Notes: a model not told the origin generated them from the sequence alone. A stretch of 64,000 bases of DNA from Sagittula stellata E-37 (GCF_039724765.1 NZ_CP155729.1:1426001-1490000); one strand, 5' to 3'. Counted from the stretch's first letter, positions 54,468 through 63,956 are shown. Made by a program: numbers and translations.

Positions 54468-54874
54468 GGCTGCGCACTATGGCGCGGGATTTTCGCCGTG
54501 CAAGCGTTATCGCAGGAACCTGCGCCTCGCCGCGCGGGCGATGCCGGACGCGGCACAAGACCGGCGATCCGGGGCACGCGGCCTTTCCTGTCCTTGGCGT
54601 TCGTGGCGCCCCGACATGCCGACGATGCGCCATCCCCCTGCGTCTTCTATGCGGTCCTCTCGGGCAGCGCTGAGGTCTCCGCCACGAAGCGCAGGCCCGC
54701 CGCGTTCCCAAGCTCCGAACGGCATTTTGCCGGGGCGCTCCCGCACCGCATTGCCCGCGCCGGACGGGGTGGAGACGCCAGAGACACGGGTCGGAGAACC
54801 GGGCCGGCGATTTGGGCCGAAGAGACAGACCGGAACCGCCGGCCTTCGGCCCGAACCTCGCCTGCCAGCACTTC
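54468..54874. other. Gene-free gap between the hisC-like and NAD(P)-binding genes
   Basis: This stretch of 407 bases is GC-rich with no convincing coding frame; both strands give only Arg/Pro/Ala-rich frames with no domain. The first part must hold the promoter of the minus-strand hisC-like gene. It ends in the tandem repeat that starts at 54875. I see no RNA gene or terminator in it. Confidence 0.5.
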
Positions 54875-54938
54875 GATCAAACTGCGCGGCGATCAGACTG
54901 TGCTTGGATCAGACTGTGCCTGGTTCAGACTGCGCCAG
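54875..54938. repeat. Four tandem 16-bp repeats at the 3' end of the NAD(P)-binding gene
   Basis: Units begin at 54875, 54891, 54907 and 54923. They read GATCAAACTGCGCGGC, GATCAGACTGTGCTTG, GATCAGACTGTGCCTG and GTTCAGACTGCGCCAG. The shared core is G(A/T)TCA(A/G)ACTG(C/T)GC. The last unit covers the stop and final codons of the minus-strand gene (ends at 54925), and the other three lie just after it. Confidence 0.85.
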
Positions 54939-55608
54939 CCTTTTGTCCCGGGGACCTTCCCGGATAGGTCACCCGTCGCGCCAGCACCGGCGCGGTGCCG
55001 TAACTCTCGGGATCGTCAAGGCAGCGGACCACGTACTCCGCCACGTCGGCCCGGCTGATGACGCCCATCCGCCACGTGTCGGGCGCGACCATCACGTCGA
55101 CGTCGTGGCAAGCGCGGTTGGCCGTCAGGATCGTCGGCCGCACCAGCGTCCAGTCCAGCGACGAGGCACGGATGATCTCTTCCTGCCGGGTCTTGTCCTT
55201 GTAGGGCTCCGACAGCAGGAACCGGTGGCCCAGCCGCTCCGGCGCCGAAAGTGCCGACACGCTGTCGCCCGCGCCGATGCCCGTGATCGCCACCAGCCGC
55301 CGGACGCCCTTCGCCTCCATCAGCGGAACCAGCGCCCGCGTCGCGTCGGAGAACAGCGTCACCCGCCGCCACAACATCGCGACGCTCTCCTTGATACCCA
55401 GCGCCATCACCACCGCATCGACCCCCTCCAGCGCGGGGCCCAGATCGGTCGGGTTCGTGGCGTCGCCGGCCACCGGTTCCAGCCCGTCGCGCGGGGCCAT
55501 CCTCCCGGCCGAGCGCGACATCGCGCGCACCGTGTGACCCGCCGCCAGCGCGGCCTCCACCACCTTCAGCCCGGTTCCCCGGCTGGCCCCCAGCACAAGC
55601 AGTTTCAT
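54925..55608 (-). CDS. NAD(P)H-binding atypical short-chain dehydrogenase
   Basis: The 227-residue Rossmann protein starts MKLLVLGASRGTGLKVVEAA, the glycine-rich GASxGxG dinucleotide site. It continues with an atypical-SDR body (VVMALGIKES, ITGIGAGDS, SSLDWTLVRPTILT). The YxxxK catalytic pair of classical dehydrogenases is not clear, so it may be a redox-sensing or ubiquinone-type NAD(P)-binding protein. Its C-terminal four residues and stop are inside the 16-bp tandem repeat array. The promoter lies in the gap to lolC, divergent. Confidence 0.82.
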   Translation of the reverse strand: MKLLVLGASRGTGLKVVEAALAAGHTVRAMSRSAGRMAPRDGLEPVAGDATNPTDLGPALEGVDAVVMALGIKESVAMLWRRVTLFSDATRALVPLMEAKGVRRLVAITGIGAGDSVSALSAPERLGHRFLLSEPYKDKTRQEEIIRASSLDWTLVRPTILTANRACHDVDVMVAPDTWRMGVISRADVAEYVVRCLDDPESYGTAPVLARRVTYPGRSPGQKAGAV

Positions 55609-55714
55609 GGTGACGCGCCTCCCGCAGGTTGTTGCCCTTCACGCTTCCTTAACTTGACCCGGCAGCGGCAAAAGGCCAGTTTCGCCGCCGAGCAGTGCAG
55701 GAAAGAAATACCAT

Positions 55715-56990
55715 ATGCGCAATCCGCCGCCCTTCGCCCCTTTCGAATGGATGATCGCGTGGCGCTACCTCCGCGCGCGCCGGGCCGAAGGCGGCGTGTC
55801 CGTCATGACCTGGATCAGCCTCGTCGGCATCACGCTGGCGGTCTTCGCCCTGATCGCGACGCTGGCGGTGCGCTCCGGCTTCCGGGCGGAGTTCGTCGAT
55901 ACGATCCTCGGCTCCAACGCCCACATGACCGTCTACAGCACGACCCGCACAGACGAGGCGGGCAACCCCGACCGCACCATCGCGGATTACGAGGGCATGG
56001 CGCAGCAGGTCGAACGCGTGCCCTTCATCCAGCGCGTGGCCCCGCTGGTCAAAGGCCAGGTCATGGCCACGGCCAACGGCAACAACGCCGGCGTCGAGGT
56101 CTTCGGCATCGCCCCCGACGACCTGAAGGCCATCCCGCGCATCGCCGATCCGGAAACCGGACGCGGCGACCTCGACCGCTTCGGGGAGGGCGTGGCCATC
56201 GGGTCCGGCGTCGCGATGATGCTGGGCGTGGGCGTCGGCGACGACGTGAAGCTGATCTCGCCCAACGGGGTCAAGACCGCCTTCGGCGTTTCGCCGCGCG
56301 TGAAATCCTACACCGTGACGTGGATCTTCACCGCCGGGCGCTACGACATCGACCGCACCCGGATCTACATGCCCTTCACCGAGGCGCAGCTTTACTTCAA
56401 CCGCGAAGGCGTGGCCGACGAGCTGGAGGTCATCGTCTCCGACCCCGAAGACGTGGAAAGCTTCGTCCAGCCGGTGTCGGAGGCCGTAGGTCCCGGCGCG
56501 CTGATCTGGACATGGCAGGACGCGTCGGGCGGGTTTCTCCGCGCGCTCGAAATCGAGGACAACGTGATGTTCGTCATCCTCTCGGTGCTGGTGCTGATCG
56601 CCACGATGAACATCGTTTCGGGCCTCATCATGCTGGTGAAGAACAAGGGCCGCGACATCGGCATCCTGCGCACCATGGGGCTGACCGAAGGCTCGGTCAT
56701 GCGGGTGTTCTTCATCTGCGGGTCGTTCACCGGGATCATCGGCACGGCGATGGGGGTGATCCTCGGCTGCCTCTTCGCGATCTACATCGACCCGATCTTC
56801 GCCTTCGTGAACTACGTGGCGGGGGGCGGCGTCTGGGATCCGTCGATCCGCGGCATCTATGCGCTGCCCGCGCAGCTCCAGATGGCGGACGTGATGTCGG
56901 CGGTGATGCTCTCGCTGGGGCTGTCGTTCGTCGTGACGATCTTTCCGGCACGCCGCGCCGCCCGGCTGAACCCGGTGGAGGCCCTGCGAT

Positions 56991-56998
<8 letters not shown>
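55715..56998 (+). CDS. lolC: LolC/LolE-type lipoprotein-releasing permease
   Basis: The 427-residue inner-membrane protein has one N-terminal helix (about 28-52), a periplasmic domain (about 55-270) and three C-terminal helices (about 275-300, 325-355, 385-415). This is the standard LolC/LolE layout. It works with LolD to detach outer-membrane lipoproteins from the inner membrane. The C-terminal [17 protein letters not shown] is the family ending. Alphaproteobacteria use a single LolF-like permease as dimer rather than separate C and E, which fits one gene here. It overlaps lolD by 8 bases. Confidence 0.9.
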
Positions 56999-57689
<691 letters not shown>

Positions 57690-57695
57690 GGGGGA

Positions 57696-57820
57696 GGCGG
57701 CGCACAGCCCCGCCCTACGATCCGGTCCACGCGGCAACGGGGGCACGCGCCGTCCCATGTGTCGGTGCAAGGTGTCGGCCATCCTGCGCGACAGGCCGTA
57801 GGGCGGGGCTTTGCGCCGCC
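57696..57820. repeat. Two inverted copies of a GC-rich 24-bp repeat after lolD
   Basis: The left arm 57696-57719 begins GGCGGCGCACAGCCCCGCCC and ends TACG. The right arm 57797-57820 (CGTAGGGCGGGGCTTTGCGCC then GCC) is its reverse complement with one mismatch. They could form a long stem across a 77-base loop. The left arm repeats the element found after hom (62711) and, more loosely, after hypF (6144). Confidence 0.7.
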
Positions 57821-57990
57821 TTCGCCCCAAGGTATTGTCCCGACCCGAACGGCTTCGGACGCGGGCCCGGGCGCCGCAATGCGGTGCCAATGACCTTGTC
57901 CGCGACAGTGTCGACCCGCCTGCGACAGAAGCGCCCGTTAACCACATCTGCGCGCGAAATCCGTCCGCCGGCGGGGCGCGCCGGGACAAA

Positions 57991-58074
57991 GGTTAACAAC
58001 CGGCCGGGAATCGGGGTCCAATCGGCCGGTTCGCCCCTTAACGGGGCATCGGACCCGATTAACGGGGCGTTAAT
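57991..58074. promoter_or_regulatory. Stacked inverted repeats with a CtrA-type box in a convergent gap
   Basis: In order: GGTT-AAC-AACC (57991-58001); AACCGGCCG/CGGCCGGTT (57998-58006 and 58023-58031); GCCCC-TTAAC-GGGGC (58033-58047); ATTAACG-GGG-CGTTAAT (58058-58074). The last contains TTAA-CGGGGCG-TTAA, the full TTAA-N7-TTAA CtrA site. The area lies between the 3' ends of lolD and the DMT gene, so no annotated gene needs a promoter there. It may drive an unannotated RNA or have a chromosomal function. Confidence 0.5.
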
Positions 58075-58195
58075 CCGTTGTGCATCGCCTCTTCCGCTCC
58101 ACTGCATCTGCCGCCGCACGCTGCGTTCATCCCACCGCGCGCGTCCTTAACAGGGGCGGGGCGGCCAGCCCGTTGCGGATCTGAACGAGCGTTCT

Positions 58196-58642
58196 TTACG
58201 CCCTCTGCGTGATCCAGACCCCCAGCGCCATGACCGCGATTCCGGTGGCCCGGGTCAGGGTCAACGGGCTGATCCGCGCGCCGAACAGACCGAAGTGGTC
58301 GATGGCCGCGGCCGAGATCAGCTGCCCGATCAGCACGAAGAACACCGCGTTTCCGACACCGAAATGCGGCGCGATGAAGGTCACCGACAGCACGTAGAAC
58401 GCGACGAAGGCGCCACCCAGAAGCAGGTGCTTCGGCGCGACCCTCACACCTCCGAACCCCTTGGCACCATTGAGAATCCAGACCACGAGACAGATCGCCA
58501 GCGCCACGCAGAACAGCACCACCGCCGCCGCCACCGGCGAGGCCAGCCGCTGCCCCAGTGCGGCGTTCAGGGCCGCGAGTATCGGGATGCCCATGCCGGC
58601 GAAAAGCATGACCACCGCGTAATGCGTCATCCCCGGCGTCAT
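58196..58642 (-). CDS. DMT-family (YdcZ/DUF606-type) small transporter
   Basis: The 148-residue protein has four or five hydrophobic segments, FAGMGIPILAALNAALGQRL and FVLIGQLISAAAIDHFGLFG among them. That fits the single-domain DUF606/YdcZ group of drug/metabolite transporters. Such small members usually work as dimers. The substrate is unknown. The start overlaps the thioesterase stop by 4 bases (ATGA), so the two are co-translated. It is convergent with lolD across a 506-base gap. Confidence 0.82.
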   Translation of the reverse strand: MTPGMTHYAVVMLFAGMGIPILAALNAALGQRLASPVAAAVVLFCVALAICLVVWILNGAKGFGGVRVAPKHLLLGGAFVAFYVLSVTFIAPHFGVGNAVFFVLIGQLISAAAIDHFGLFGARISPLTLTRATGIAVMALGVWITQRA

Positions 58643-59046
58643 GGCTTGAAGAACGTCGCGCTGGCCCGCGCGACCTCCTTTTCGTCGGGCAGGCTGACCA
58701 GCACCGCCTCTGCGAACAACAGCGCCCGTCCGCCCTTCACCACACGTGCCGTGCAGCGGATCGCATCGCCCCGCGCAGCACTCAGGAGCCGCGTCTCCAG
58801 GTTCGTCGTTGCCACGGGAACGAACTCTCCCAGGTGCCCGGCACAGGCAAAGACCATCGCCGTCTCGGCCAGCGTCGAAAGGGCCTGCCCGCAGACTATG
58901 CCACCGACACGGGCAATCTCTGCCGTGACCGGAATCTCAAGAACGGCGCCCAATGGTGTGATATCGGACACTTTTGGCTGCAAAGCTTGCACCCATTGGG
59001 CGAAATTGTCTTCTAACAGCGCATTTGCGGTGGCAGGATCGAGCAT
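58639..59046 (-). CDS. PaaI-family hotdog thioesterase
   Basis: The 135-residue hotdog-fold protein has GGIVCGQALSTLAETAMVF (helix region) and TTNLETRLLSAARGDAIRCTARVV (core strand). This is the PaaI/YdiI type, which hydrolyses aromatic or fatty acyl-CoA. The substrate is not evident. The start MLDPATANALLEDNF at 59046 is chosen as the family length. It is coupled with the DMT gene and divergent from the cytochrome genes. Confidence 0.82.
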   Translation of the reverse strand: MLDPATANALLEDNFAQWVQALQPKVSDITPLGAVLEIPVTAEIARVGGIVCGQALSTLAETAMVFACAGHLGEFVPVATTNLETRLLSAARGDAIRCTARVVKGGRALLFAEAVLVSLPDEKEVARASATFFKP

Positions 59047-59164
59047 GAGTCTCCCTCGGACGAATTCTGGTCCGACCATGACCGCCGGGACGGCGCCTGT
59101 CACGCGCCACAATGGCCGGTCCGCGACAGAGGAGGCCAGGGGGACAGAAGGGGAAGGATTTCGG

Positions 59165-59683
59165 ATGAAGCGTTGGCTGGCACTCGCGGCGGCACTTGGG
59201 ACACTCTCGGGATGCGCGTTTCTCGAACGGCTTGCAGGTCCGGGACCCGCAGCACCGCAATCCGGCACCATAACCCTGTCCGGGACCGCACCGGCTTCTG
59301 CCGTCTACCTCGTGGAACCGCAGGTCACCGTCGTCAACCCGCCGCGCGCGGTGCCGGTGACGCAGGGCGCGCATCTTTACGCGGGCTGGTGCATGGAATG
59401 CCACGGGGCCGAGGCGCGCGGATACGGGCGTGTCTCCGGCCAGATGACGGTCAAGCCCACCGACCTTACGACTCTGTCGCTCAACAATGGCGGGACCTTC
59501 CCGGCGCGGCGCGTGATCGGGGCGATGCAGGGCGCCGGGGCCTATCACCGTGGCCTGATGCCCGAGATCGGCGGCGCGCTGGACGGTCCGCTGGTGGAGT
59601 GGTTCGGTCCCGACGGCACGCCGCACCTGACCACGCAATCCACCATGGACCTGATCGTCTATCTCGAAGACCTGCAGGTCTGA
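59165..59683 (+). CDS. Lipoprotein cytochrome c (first of a pair)
   Basis: The 172-residue protein has a lipoprotein signal (lipobox LSGC, C17). After a proline-rich linker comes one haem-binding site CMECH (CxxCH) within HLYAGWCMECHGAEARGYG. The probable axial methionine is in GLMPEI. It would be anchored in a membrane facing the periplasm and carry electrons; the partner enzyme is not in the window. A second lipoprotein cytochrome c follows 63 bases on. Confidence 0.85.
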   Translation: MKRWLALAAALGTLSGCAFLERLAGPGPAAPQSGTITLSGTAPASAVYLVEPQVTVVNPPRAVPVTQGAHLYAGWCMECHGAEARGYGRVSGQMTVKPTDLTTLSLNNGGTFPARRVIGAMQGAGAYHRGLMPEIGGALDGPLVEWFGPDGTPHLTTQSTMDLIVYLEDLQV

Positions 59684-59746
59684 CGCAGCGCTTGCATCCG
59701 CCACAGGGCGCTGGCATCACAGCCTGAAAAAGAGGGGCTGAAATAC

Positions 59747-60163
59747 ATGCGTGCACCGCTGATCGCGTTGGTTATGACCGCCGGACTGGCAGGTTGTGTC
59801 GAAGAGACCGAAATGCCGGGACCGCAGGACGGTCGCGCGCTCTTCATGGAGAACTGCGCCGTATGTCACGGCGAGAACGGCAAGGGCGACGGACCGATGG
59901 CGCGCCGGATGCAGAAGGCGCCCAAGGATCTGACGCTGATCAAGCTGCGGCACGGTAACGCCTTCCCGCGCGCCAAGATCATGTCGACGATCGACGGGTA
60001 CGCACGCTCGGACATCAAGGGCCCCGGCATGCCGGAATTTGGCGAACTGCTCGAAGGCGATCTGGTGCCCTTCGACTCGGGCGATGGCATCCAGACCCCC
60101 ACGCCGCGCAAGCTGGTGGCGCTGCTGGAATACCTCCAGACCATTCAGGAAGAGCGCAAGTAA
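59747..60163 (+). CDS. Lipoprotein cytochrome c (second of a pair)
   Basis: The 138-residue protein has a lipobox LAGC (C17) and one haem site CAVCH in LFMENCAVCHGENGKGDG, followed by a KLVALLEYLQTIQEE C-terminal helix. It is a class-I-like cytochrome c with a short spacer, clearly related to the first but not a recent copy. Both precursors have the same type of signal. A small hairpin GCTCC-GCA-GGAGC (60164-60176) starts right after the stop, with a weak T-run after it. They likely form one operon. Confidence 0.85.
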   Translation: MRAPLIALVMTAGLAGCVEETEMPGPQDGRALFMENCAVCHGENGKGDGPMARRMQKAPKDLTLIKLRHGNAFPRAKIMSTIDGYARSDIKGPGMPEFGELLEGDLVPFDSGDGIQTPTPRKLVALLEYLQTIQEERK

Positions 60164-60328
60164 GCTCCGCAGGAGCGTACGATTTCCGAAGGTTGCACGG
60201 CGTGCCTCAAGTGGCATTGATTCAGCGGGGGGCACGTTTTGCCATCCTGACGTGATGCGTCATGGATGCCGGAAAAACTCGTGGTGAAAAGGGTTTGGGT
60301 CGTTGGCTTCGAGTCGCCTGCAAACATG

Positions 60329-60916
60329 TCAGGCGGCGACTGTCTTGCGCACCATGTCCCAGTAAAGCCGCGACACATCATCTGGCCCAAGCCGACCGCC
60401 GGGGCGATACCACGTGGTCACGCCTGTCAGCATCGCGATGACGGCAAGCGTTGTCAGCTTGCTGTCGGGCAGGGCAAACACGCCTTTGGCCACTCCGTCG
60501 CGCAGGATCGTTTCGAGCGCGTCCTCGTAGTCCCGGCGCAGCCGCTCGATCCTTGAGAAGTTCTCCGGATCCAGGTTGCGCAGCTCCATGTAGGAGATGA
60601 AGACCGCCTCTGGCCGATCAAGGTGAAAGGCGATGTGAAAGCGCACGAAAGCCTCCAGCCGCGCTTCGGGCGACTGTGGCGTATCGAGAGAGCGCCAGGC
60701 TTCCAGCAGATCGATCATGTGCCCTTCTAGCAGCGAGAACAGCAGCGCCTGCTTGTCGGGGGTGTAGTTGTAGAGTGCGCCAACCTGCACGCCCACCTCT
60801 CCCGCGATCTGCCGCATGGAGACCGCCGCGAAGCCGTGCTTGGCGAACAGGTGCAAGGCGGCCTCGCGGATTCGGGGGCCGGTGATCTCGGAGTGGGAGC
60901 CTTGGGTGCGCGCCAT
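60329..60916 (-). CDS. TetR-family transcriptional regulator
   Basis: The 195-residue repressor has an N-terminal TetR helix-turn-helix (about residues 25-55: MRQIAGEVGVQVGALYNYTP). Its C-terminal domain has the typical AFVRFHIAFHLDRPEAVF. TetR proteins of this type often control fatty-acid or aromatic degradation. The effector is unknown. A perfect 7-bp inverted repeat (60930-60947) sits 14 bases upstream of the start, a probable own operator. It is divergent from the 60978 gene. Confidence 0.9.
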   Translation of the reverse strand: MARTQGSHSEITGPRIREAALHLFAKHGFAAVSMRQIAGEVGVQVGALYNYTPDKQALLFSLLEGHMIDLLEAWRSLDTPQSPEARLEAFVRFHIAFHLDRPEAVFISYMELRNLDPENFSRIERLRRDYEDALETILRDGVAKGVFALPDSKLTTLAVIAMLTGVTTWYRPGGRLGPDDVSRLYWDMVRKTVAA

Positions 60917-60929
60917 GCCGCCCAAATTA

Positions 60930-60947
60930 TCTGAACATGCGTTCAGA
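60930..60947. promoter_or_regulatory. TetR-type operator between the divergent genes
   Basis: TCTGAAC-ATGC-GTTCAGA is a perfect inverted repeat with 7-base arms. It lies in the 61-base gap between the TetR gene (start 60916) and the gene starting at 60978. It has the size and symmetry expected for a TetR dimer and could control both. Confidence 0.7.
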
Positions 60948-60977
60948 TCAAGGCGGGCGCTTGCGGGAGGATGCGCC

Positions 60978-61316
60978 ATGCGGCAAGACTGGCGCATGAG
61001 ACGCGCGTACCTTTCCCTTCCGGTGGCCCTGTTGGTGGCCCAGACGGCCTGTACCCAGTTTCCGGAACTGGATGCCGTAGCCACCCCGGGTGTCGAAAAC
61101 GCGCCCTATCCCCAGCTTGTCCCCATCGACGGCCTTATCGCCGAACCGGCCCCGCCGCGTGCGACGAAGGAGGACATCGCGCAGGTGCAGGCGCGTGTCG
61201 GCGGGCTGCAATCGCGCGCGGCGCGTGTCGGGAATGCGCAGGTCTCGCAGTCCGGTTCGGTGGCCGACCGCCTGAAACGTCTGCAACAGAAAGCGGCAGA
61301 GCTGCGGCAACAGTGA
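60978..61316 (+). CDS. Small exported protein, possible lipoprotein, function unknown
   Basis: The 112-residue protein has an N-terminal hydrophobic signal (SLPVALLVAQTAC) with a lipobox-like QTAC that lacks the usual Leu/Val at -3. A proline-rich part and a C-terminal coiled-coil-like region (DRLKRLQQKAAELRQQ) follow. It lies divergent from TetR, which suggests control by it. The start at 60978 follows GGGAGG (60965-60970); a second ATG at 60996 is possible. I do not recognise the family. Confidence 0.7.
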   Translation: MRQDWRMRRAYLSLPVALLVAQTACTQFPELDAVATPGVENAPYPQLVPIDGLIAEPAPPRATKEDIAQVQARVGGLQSRAARVGNAQVSQSGSVADRLKRLQQKAAELRQQ

Positions 61317-61419
61317 CGCAGGCGGCGCACGCCTTGGCACGGGCACGTGCGCGCGTGGTTGCAGGGGGCATCACTTGCGCGTAACCGGTGTCGCGGAACG
61401 TCACCCGGAGGTATGCCCC

Positions 61420-62706
61420 ATGTCCCAACCCCTTCGCCTTGGAATTGCCGGTCTCGGGACCGTCGGCACCGGCGTCGTCAAGATCGTGCGCCAGAAGGCG
61501 GCCCTGCTGGAGGCACGTTCCGGCCGGCCCATCGCGATCAGCGCAGTGTCGGCGCGCACCCGTGCCAAGGACAGGGGTGTGTCGCTTGACAGCTACGCGT
61601 GGGAAGACGATCCGGTTGCGCTGGCCACCCGCGACGACGTGGACGTGTTCGTCGAACTGATGGGCGGCAGTGACGGCCCCGCGAAGGCGGCTGTCGAAGC
61701 GGCGCTGAAAGCGGGCAAGGACGTCGTCACGGCGAACAAGGCGCTTCTGGCACACCATGGCCAAGCGCTGGCCGAACTGGCCGAGGCCAGCGGTTCGGTC
61801 CTGCGCTTCGAAGCAGCGGTGGCGGGGGGTATCCCGGTCATCAAGGCGCTGACCGAGGGCCTTGCCGGGAACGAGATCATCCGCGTGATGGGCGTGATGA
61901 ACGGCACCTGCAACTACATCCTGACCCGGATGGAGGACGGGGGTCTGACCTACGACGAGGCCTTCGCCGAGGCCGACGCCCTGGGCTACCTTGAGGCCGA
62001 CCCGACGCTTGACGTGGGGGGTATCGACGCGGGCCACAAGCTGTCCCTGCTGGCGGCCATCGCCTTCGGCACGCAGGTCAGCTTCTCCGGCGTTGAGCTG
62101 GAGGGCATCGGCGAGGTCACCATCGACGACATCAGGCAGGCCGCCGACATGGGTTTCCGCATCAAGCTTCTGGGCGTGTCGCGGATGACGGGCCGCGGGC
62201 TGGAACAGTCCATGGCGCCCTGCCTCGTCCCGGCGTCCTCGCCCCTGGGGCAGCTTTCGGGCGGCACCAACATGGTGGTGATCGAAGGGGACCAGGTTGG
62301 CCAGATCGTCATGCGCGGCGCAGGCGCGGGCGAGGGGCCGACCGCCTCTGCAGTGATGGGCGACGTGATGGACGTGGCGCGCGGGCTGCGGGTGTCGACC
62401 TTCGGCCAGTCGGCGTCGAAGCTTGTGCCCGCCGTGGCCGCCAAGGCCACGACGCCGGCGCCCTACTATTTGCGGACCCAACTGGCGGACAAGCCCGGCG
62501 CCCTCGCCAAGGTGGCGGCCGCGCTTGGCGAGGCGGGGGTGTCGATCCACCGGATGCGGCAGTACGACCACATCGAAGACCGGGCACCGGTGCTGATCGT
62601 GACGCACAAGACCACACGCGCCGCGCTCGATCAGGCGTTGGAGGCGATGCAGAAGCTTGCCGTGGTGGTCGCGGCGCCGGTCGCCCTGCGGATCGAGGAA
62701 GTCTGA
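61420..62706 (+). CDS. hom: Homoserine dehydrogenase
   Basis: The 428-residue enzyme reduces aspartate semialdehyde to homoserine in the threonine/methionine pathway. It has the dinucleotide site LGIAGLGTVGTGVVKI, the catalytic region with MNGTCNYILTRM, and a C-terminal ACT regulatory domain (about 350-428, TQLADKPGALAKVAAALG), which usually mediates threonine feedback. The start at 61420 (MSQPLRLGIAG) is the family start. In-frame codons before it have no family match. A GC-rich repeat follows after the stop. Confidence 0.95.
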   Translation: MSQPLRLGIAGLGTVGTGVVKIVRQKAALLEARSGRPIAISAVSARTRAKDRGVSLDSYAWEDDPVALATRDDVDVFVELMGGSDGPAKAAVEAALKAGKDVVTANKALLAHHGQALAELAEASGSVLRFEAAVAGGIPVIKALTEGLAGNEIIRVMGVMNGTCNYILTRMEDGGLTYDEAFAEADALGYLEADPTLDVGGIDAGHKLSLLAAIAFGTQVSFSGVELEGIGEVTIDDIRQAADMGFRIKLLGVSRMTGRGLEQSMAPCLVPASSPLGQLSGGTNMVVIEGDQVGQIVMRGAGAGEGPTASAVMGDVMDVARGLRVSTFGQSASKLVPAVAAKATTPAPYYLRTQLADKPGALAKVAAALGEAGVSIHRMRQYDHIEDRAPVLIVTHKTTRAALDQALEAMQKLAVVVAAPVALRIEEV

Positions 62707-62710
62707 GGCG

Positions 62711-62743
62711 AAGGCGGCGCATAGCCCCGCCCTACATGGTGTG
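62711..62743 (+). repeat. GC-rich dispersed repeat copy after hom
   Basis: AAGGCGGCGCATAGCCCCGC continues with CCTACATGGTGTG, starting 5 bases after the hom stop. It shares the GGCGGCGCA-AGCCCCGCCCTAC core with 57696-57719 and weaker similarity with 6144-6170. The rest of the 62707-62984 gap has no gene. Confidence 0.6.
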
Positions 62744-62984
62744 GGTTCTGGTTGCGCGCGCTGCGGGCGGACTGGGCGGGCGGACCGGGCGTGCAGCCGC
62801 GATGCGTGCGGTACAGGGGCGCGATCGGGCCAATTCCGTGAAAATGTGCTGTCCGAACGGGCTTTGCCGGCGGTGAAGGTGGCGGGAAAGGCGCAAGGCG
62901 GGGAGGGTTGGCGCAACCAGCCTTGCCCCGCTTGCGGTGGCTGCGCTAGAGCCAAGGCACGCTTCATCCAAAGGAAATACTCTG

Positions 62985-63956
62985 ATGCCCACCCCCAAGG
63001 ATTTCAATGACCGCATGCTTTCGCTGGGCCTCGCCCGGGTCGCCGAACAGGCCGCGATCGCCAGTGCCGACCTGATCGGCCGGGGCGACGAGAAGGCCGC
63101 TGACCAAGCTGCCGTGAATGCCATGCGGGAAGAGTTGAACAAACTCGACATCTCGGGCGTGGTCGTGATCGGCGAGGGTGAGCGGGACGAAGCGCCGATG
63201 TTGTACATTGGCGAGGAAGTGGGGCAGGGTGGTCCCGGGGTCGATATCGCACTCGATCCGCTGGAGGGCACAACGCTGACCGCGAAGGACATGCCCAACG
63301 CGCTGACGGTCATCGCGATGGGGCCGCGCGGATCGATGCTCCACGCGCCGGACGTCTACATGGACAAGCTGGCCATCGGTCCGGGCTACCCCGTCGACGT
63401 GGTGTCGCTGGACATGTCGCCGTCCGAACGCGTCTTTGCACTTGCGAAGGCCAAGGCGTGCCTGCCCCAGGACATCACCTGCTGTATCCTCGAACGTCCG
63501 CGCCACGAGGCGATGATCGCCGAGGTCCGCTCGACCGGTGCGGGCATCCGTCTGATCACCGACGGGGACGTGGCAGGTGTCATGCACTGCGCCGAGCCGG
63601 TGCTGACGGGGATCGACATGTACATGGGCTCTGGCGGTGCGCCCGAGGGGGTGCTGGCGGCAGCGGCACTGAAGTGCATGGGCGGCCAGATGTGGGGCCG
63701 CCTGCTGTTCCGCAACGACGACGAGAAGGGCCGCGCAGCCAAGGCCGGGATCACCGACCTGGACAAGATCTATGCGCGGGATGAGCTGGTGACCGACCAC
63801 GTGATCTTTGCCGCGACCGGCGTGACGAATGGCTCGGTGGTGTCGGGGATCAAGCGGTCGCCCGGCTGGATCGAGACCGAGACGATCCTGATGCGCTCGA
63901 AGACCGGATCGGTGCGCCGGATGCAGTACCGCAACCCCTTCCACCACGATATCTGA
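62985..63956 (+). CDS. glpX: Fructose-1,6-bisphosphatase class II (GlpX)
   Basis: This 323-residue class II FBPase hydrolyses fructose 1,6-bisphosphate in gluconeogenesis and the Calvin-type cycle. The motifs VVIGEGERDEAPMLYIGE, DIALDPLEGTT and ITDGDVAG that hold the metal-binding residues are complete, as is the sugar-binding DMYMGSGGAPEGVLAAAALK. The ATG at 62985 follows AAAGGAAATAC. It stands alone at the window's end; the class I fbp gene is not seen here. Confidence 0.95.
   Translation: MPTPKDFNDRMLSLGLARVAEQAAIASADLIGRGDEKAADQAAVNAMREELNKLDISGVVVIGEGERDEAPMLYIGEEVGQGGPGVDIALDPLEGTTLTAKDMPNALTVIAMGPRGSMLHAPDVYMDKLAIGPGYPVDVVSLDMSPSERVFALAKAKACLPQDITCCILERPRHEAMIAEVRSTGAGIRLITDGDVAGVMHCAEPVLTGIDMYMGSGGAPEGVLAAAALKCMGGQMWGRLLFRNDDEKGRAAKAGITDLDKIYARDELVTDHVIFAATGVTNGSVVSGIKRSPGWIETETILMRSKTGSVRRMQYRNPFHHDI

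Noticed and set aside
54466..54924. A plus-strand frame running from the hisC-like gene's upstream gap into lolC
   Set aside because: Arg/Pro-rich composition and no motif; it becomes an out-of-frame shadow of lolC.
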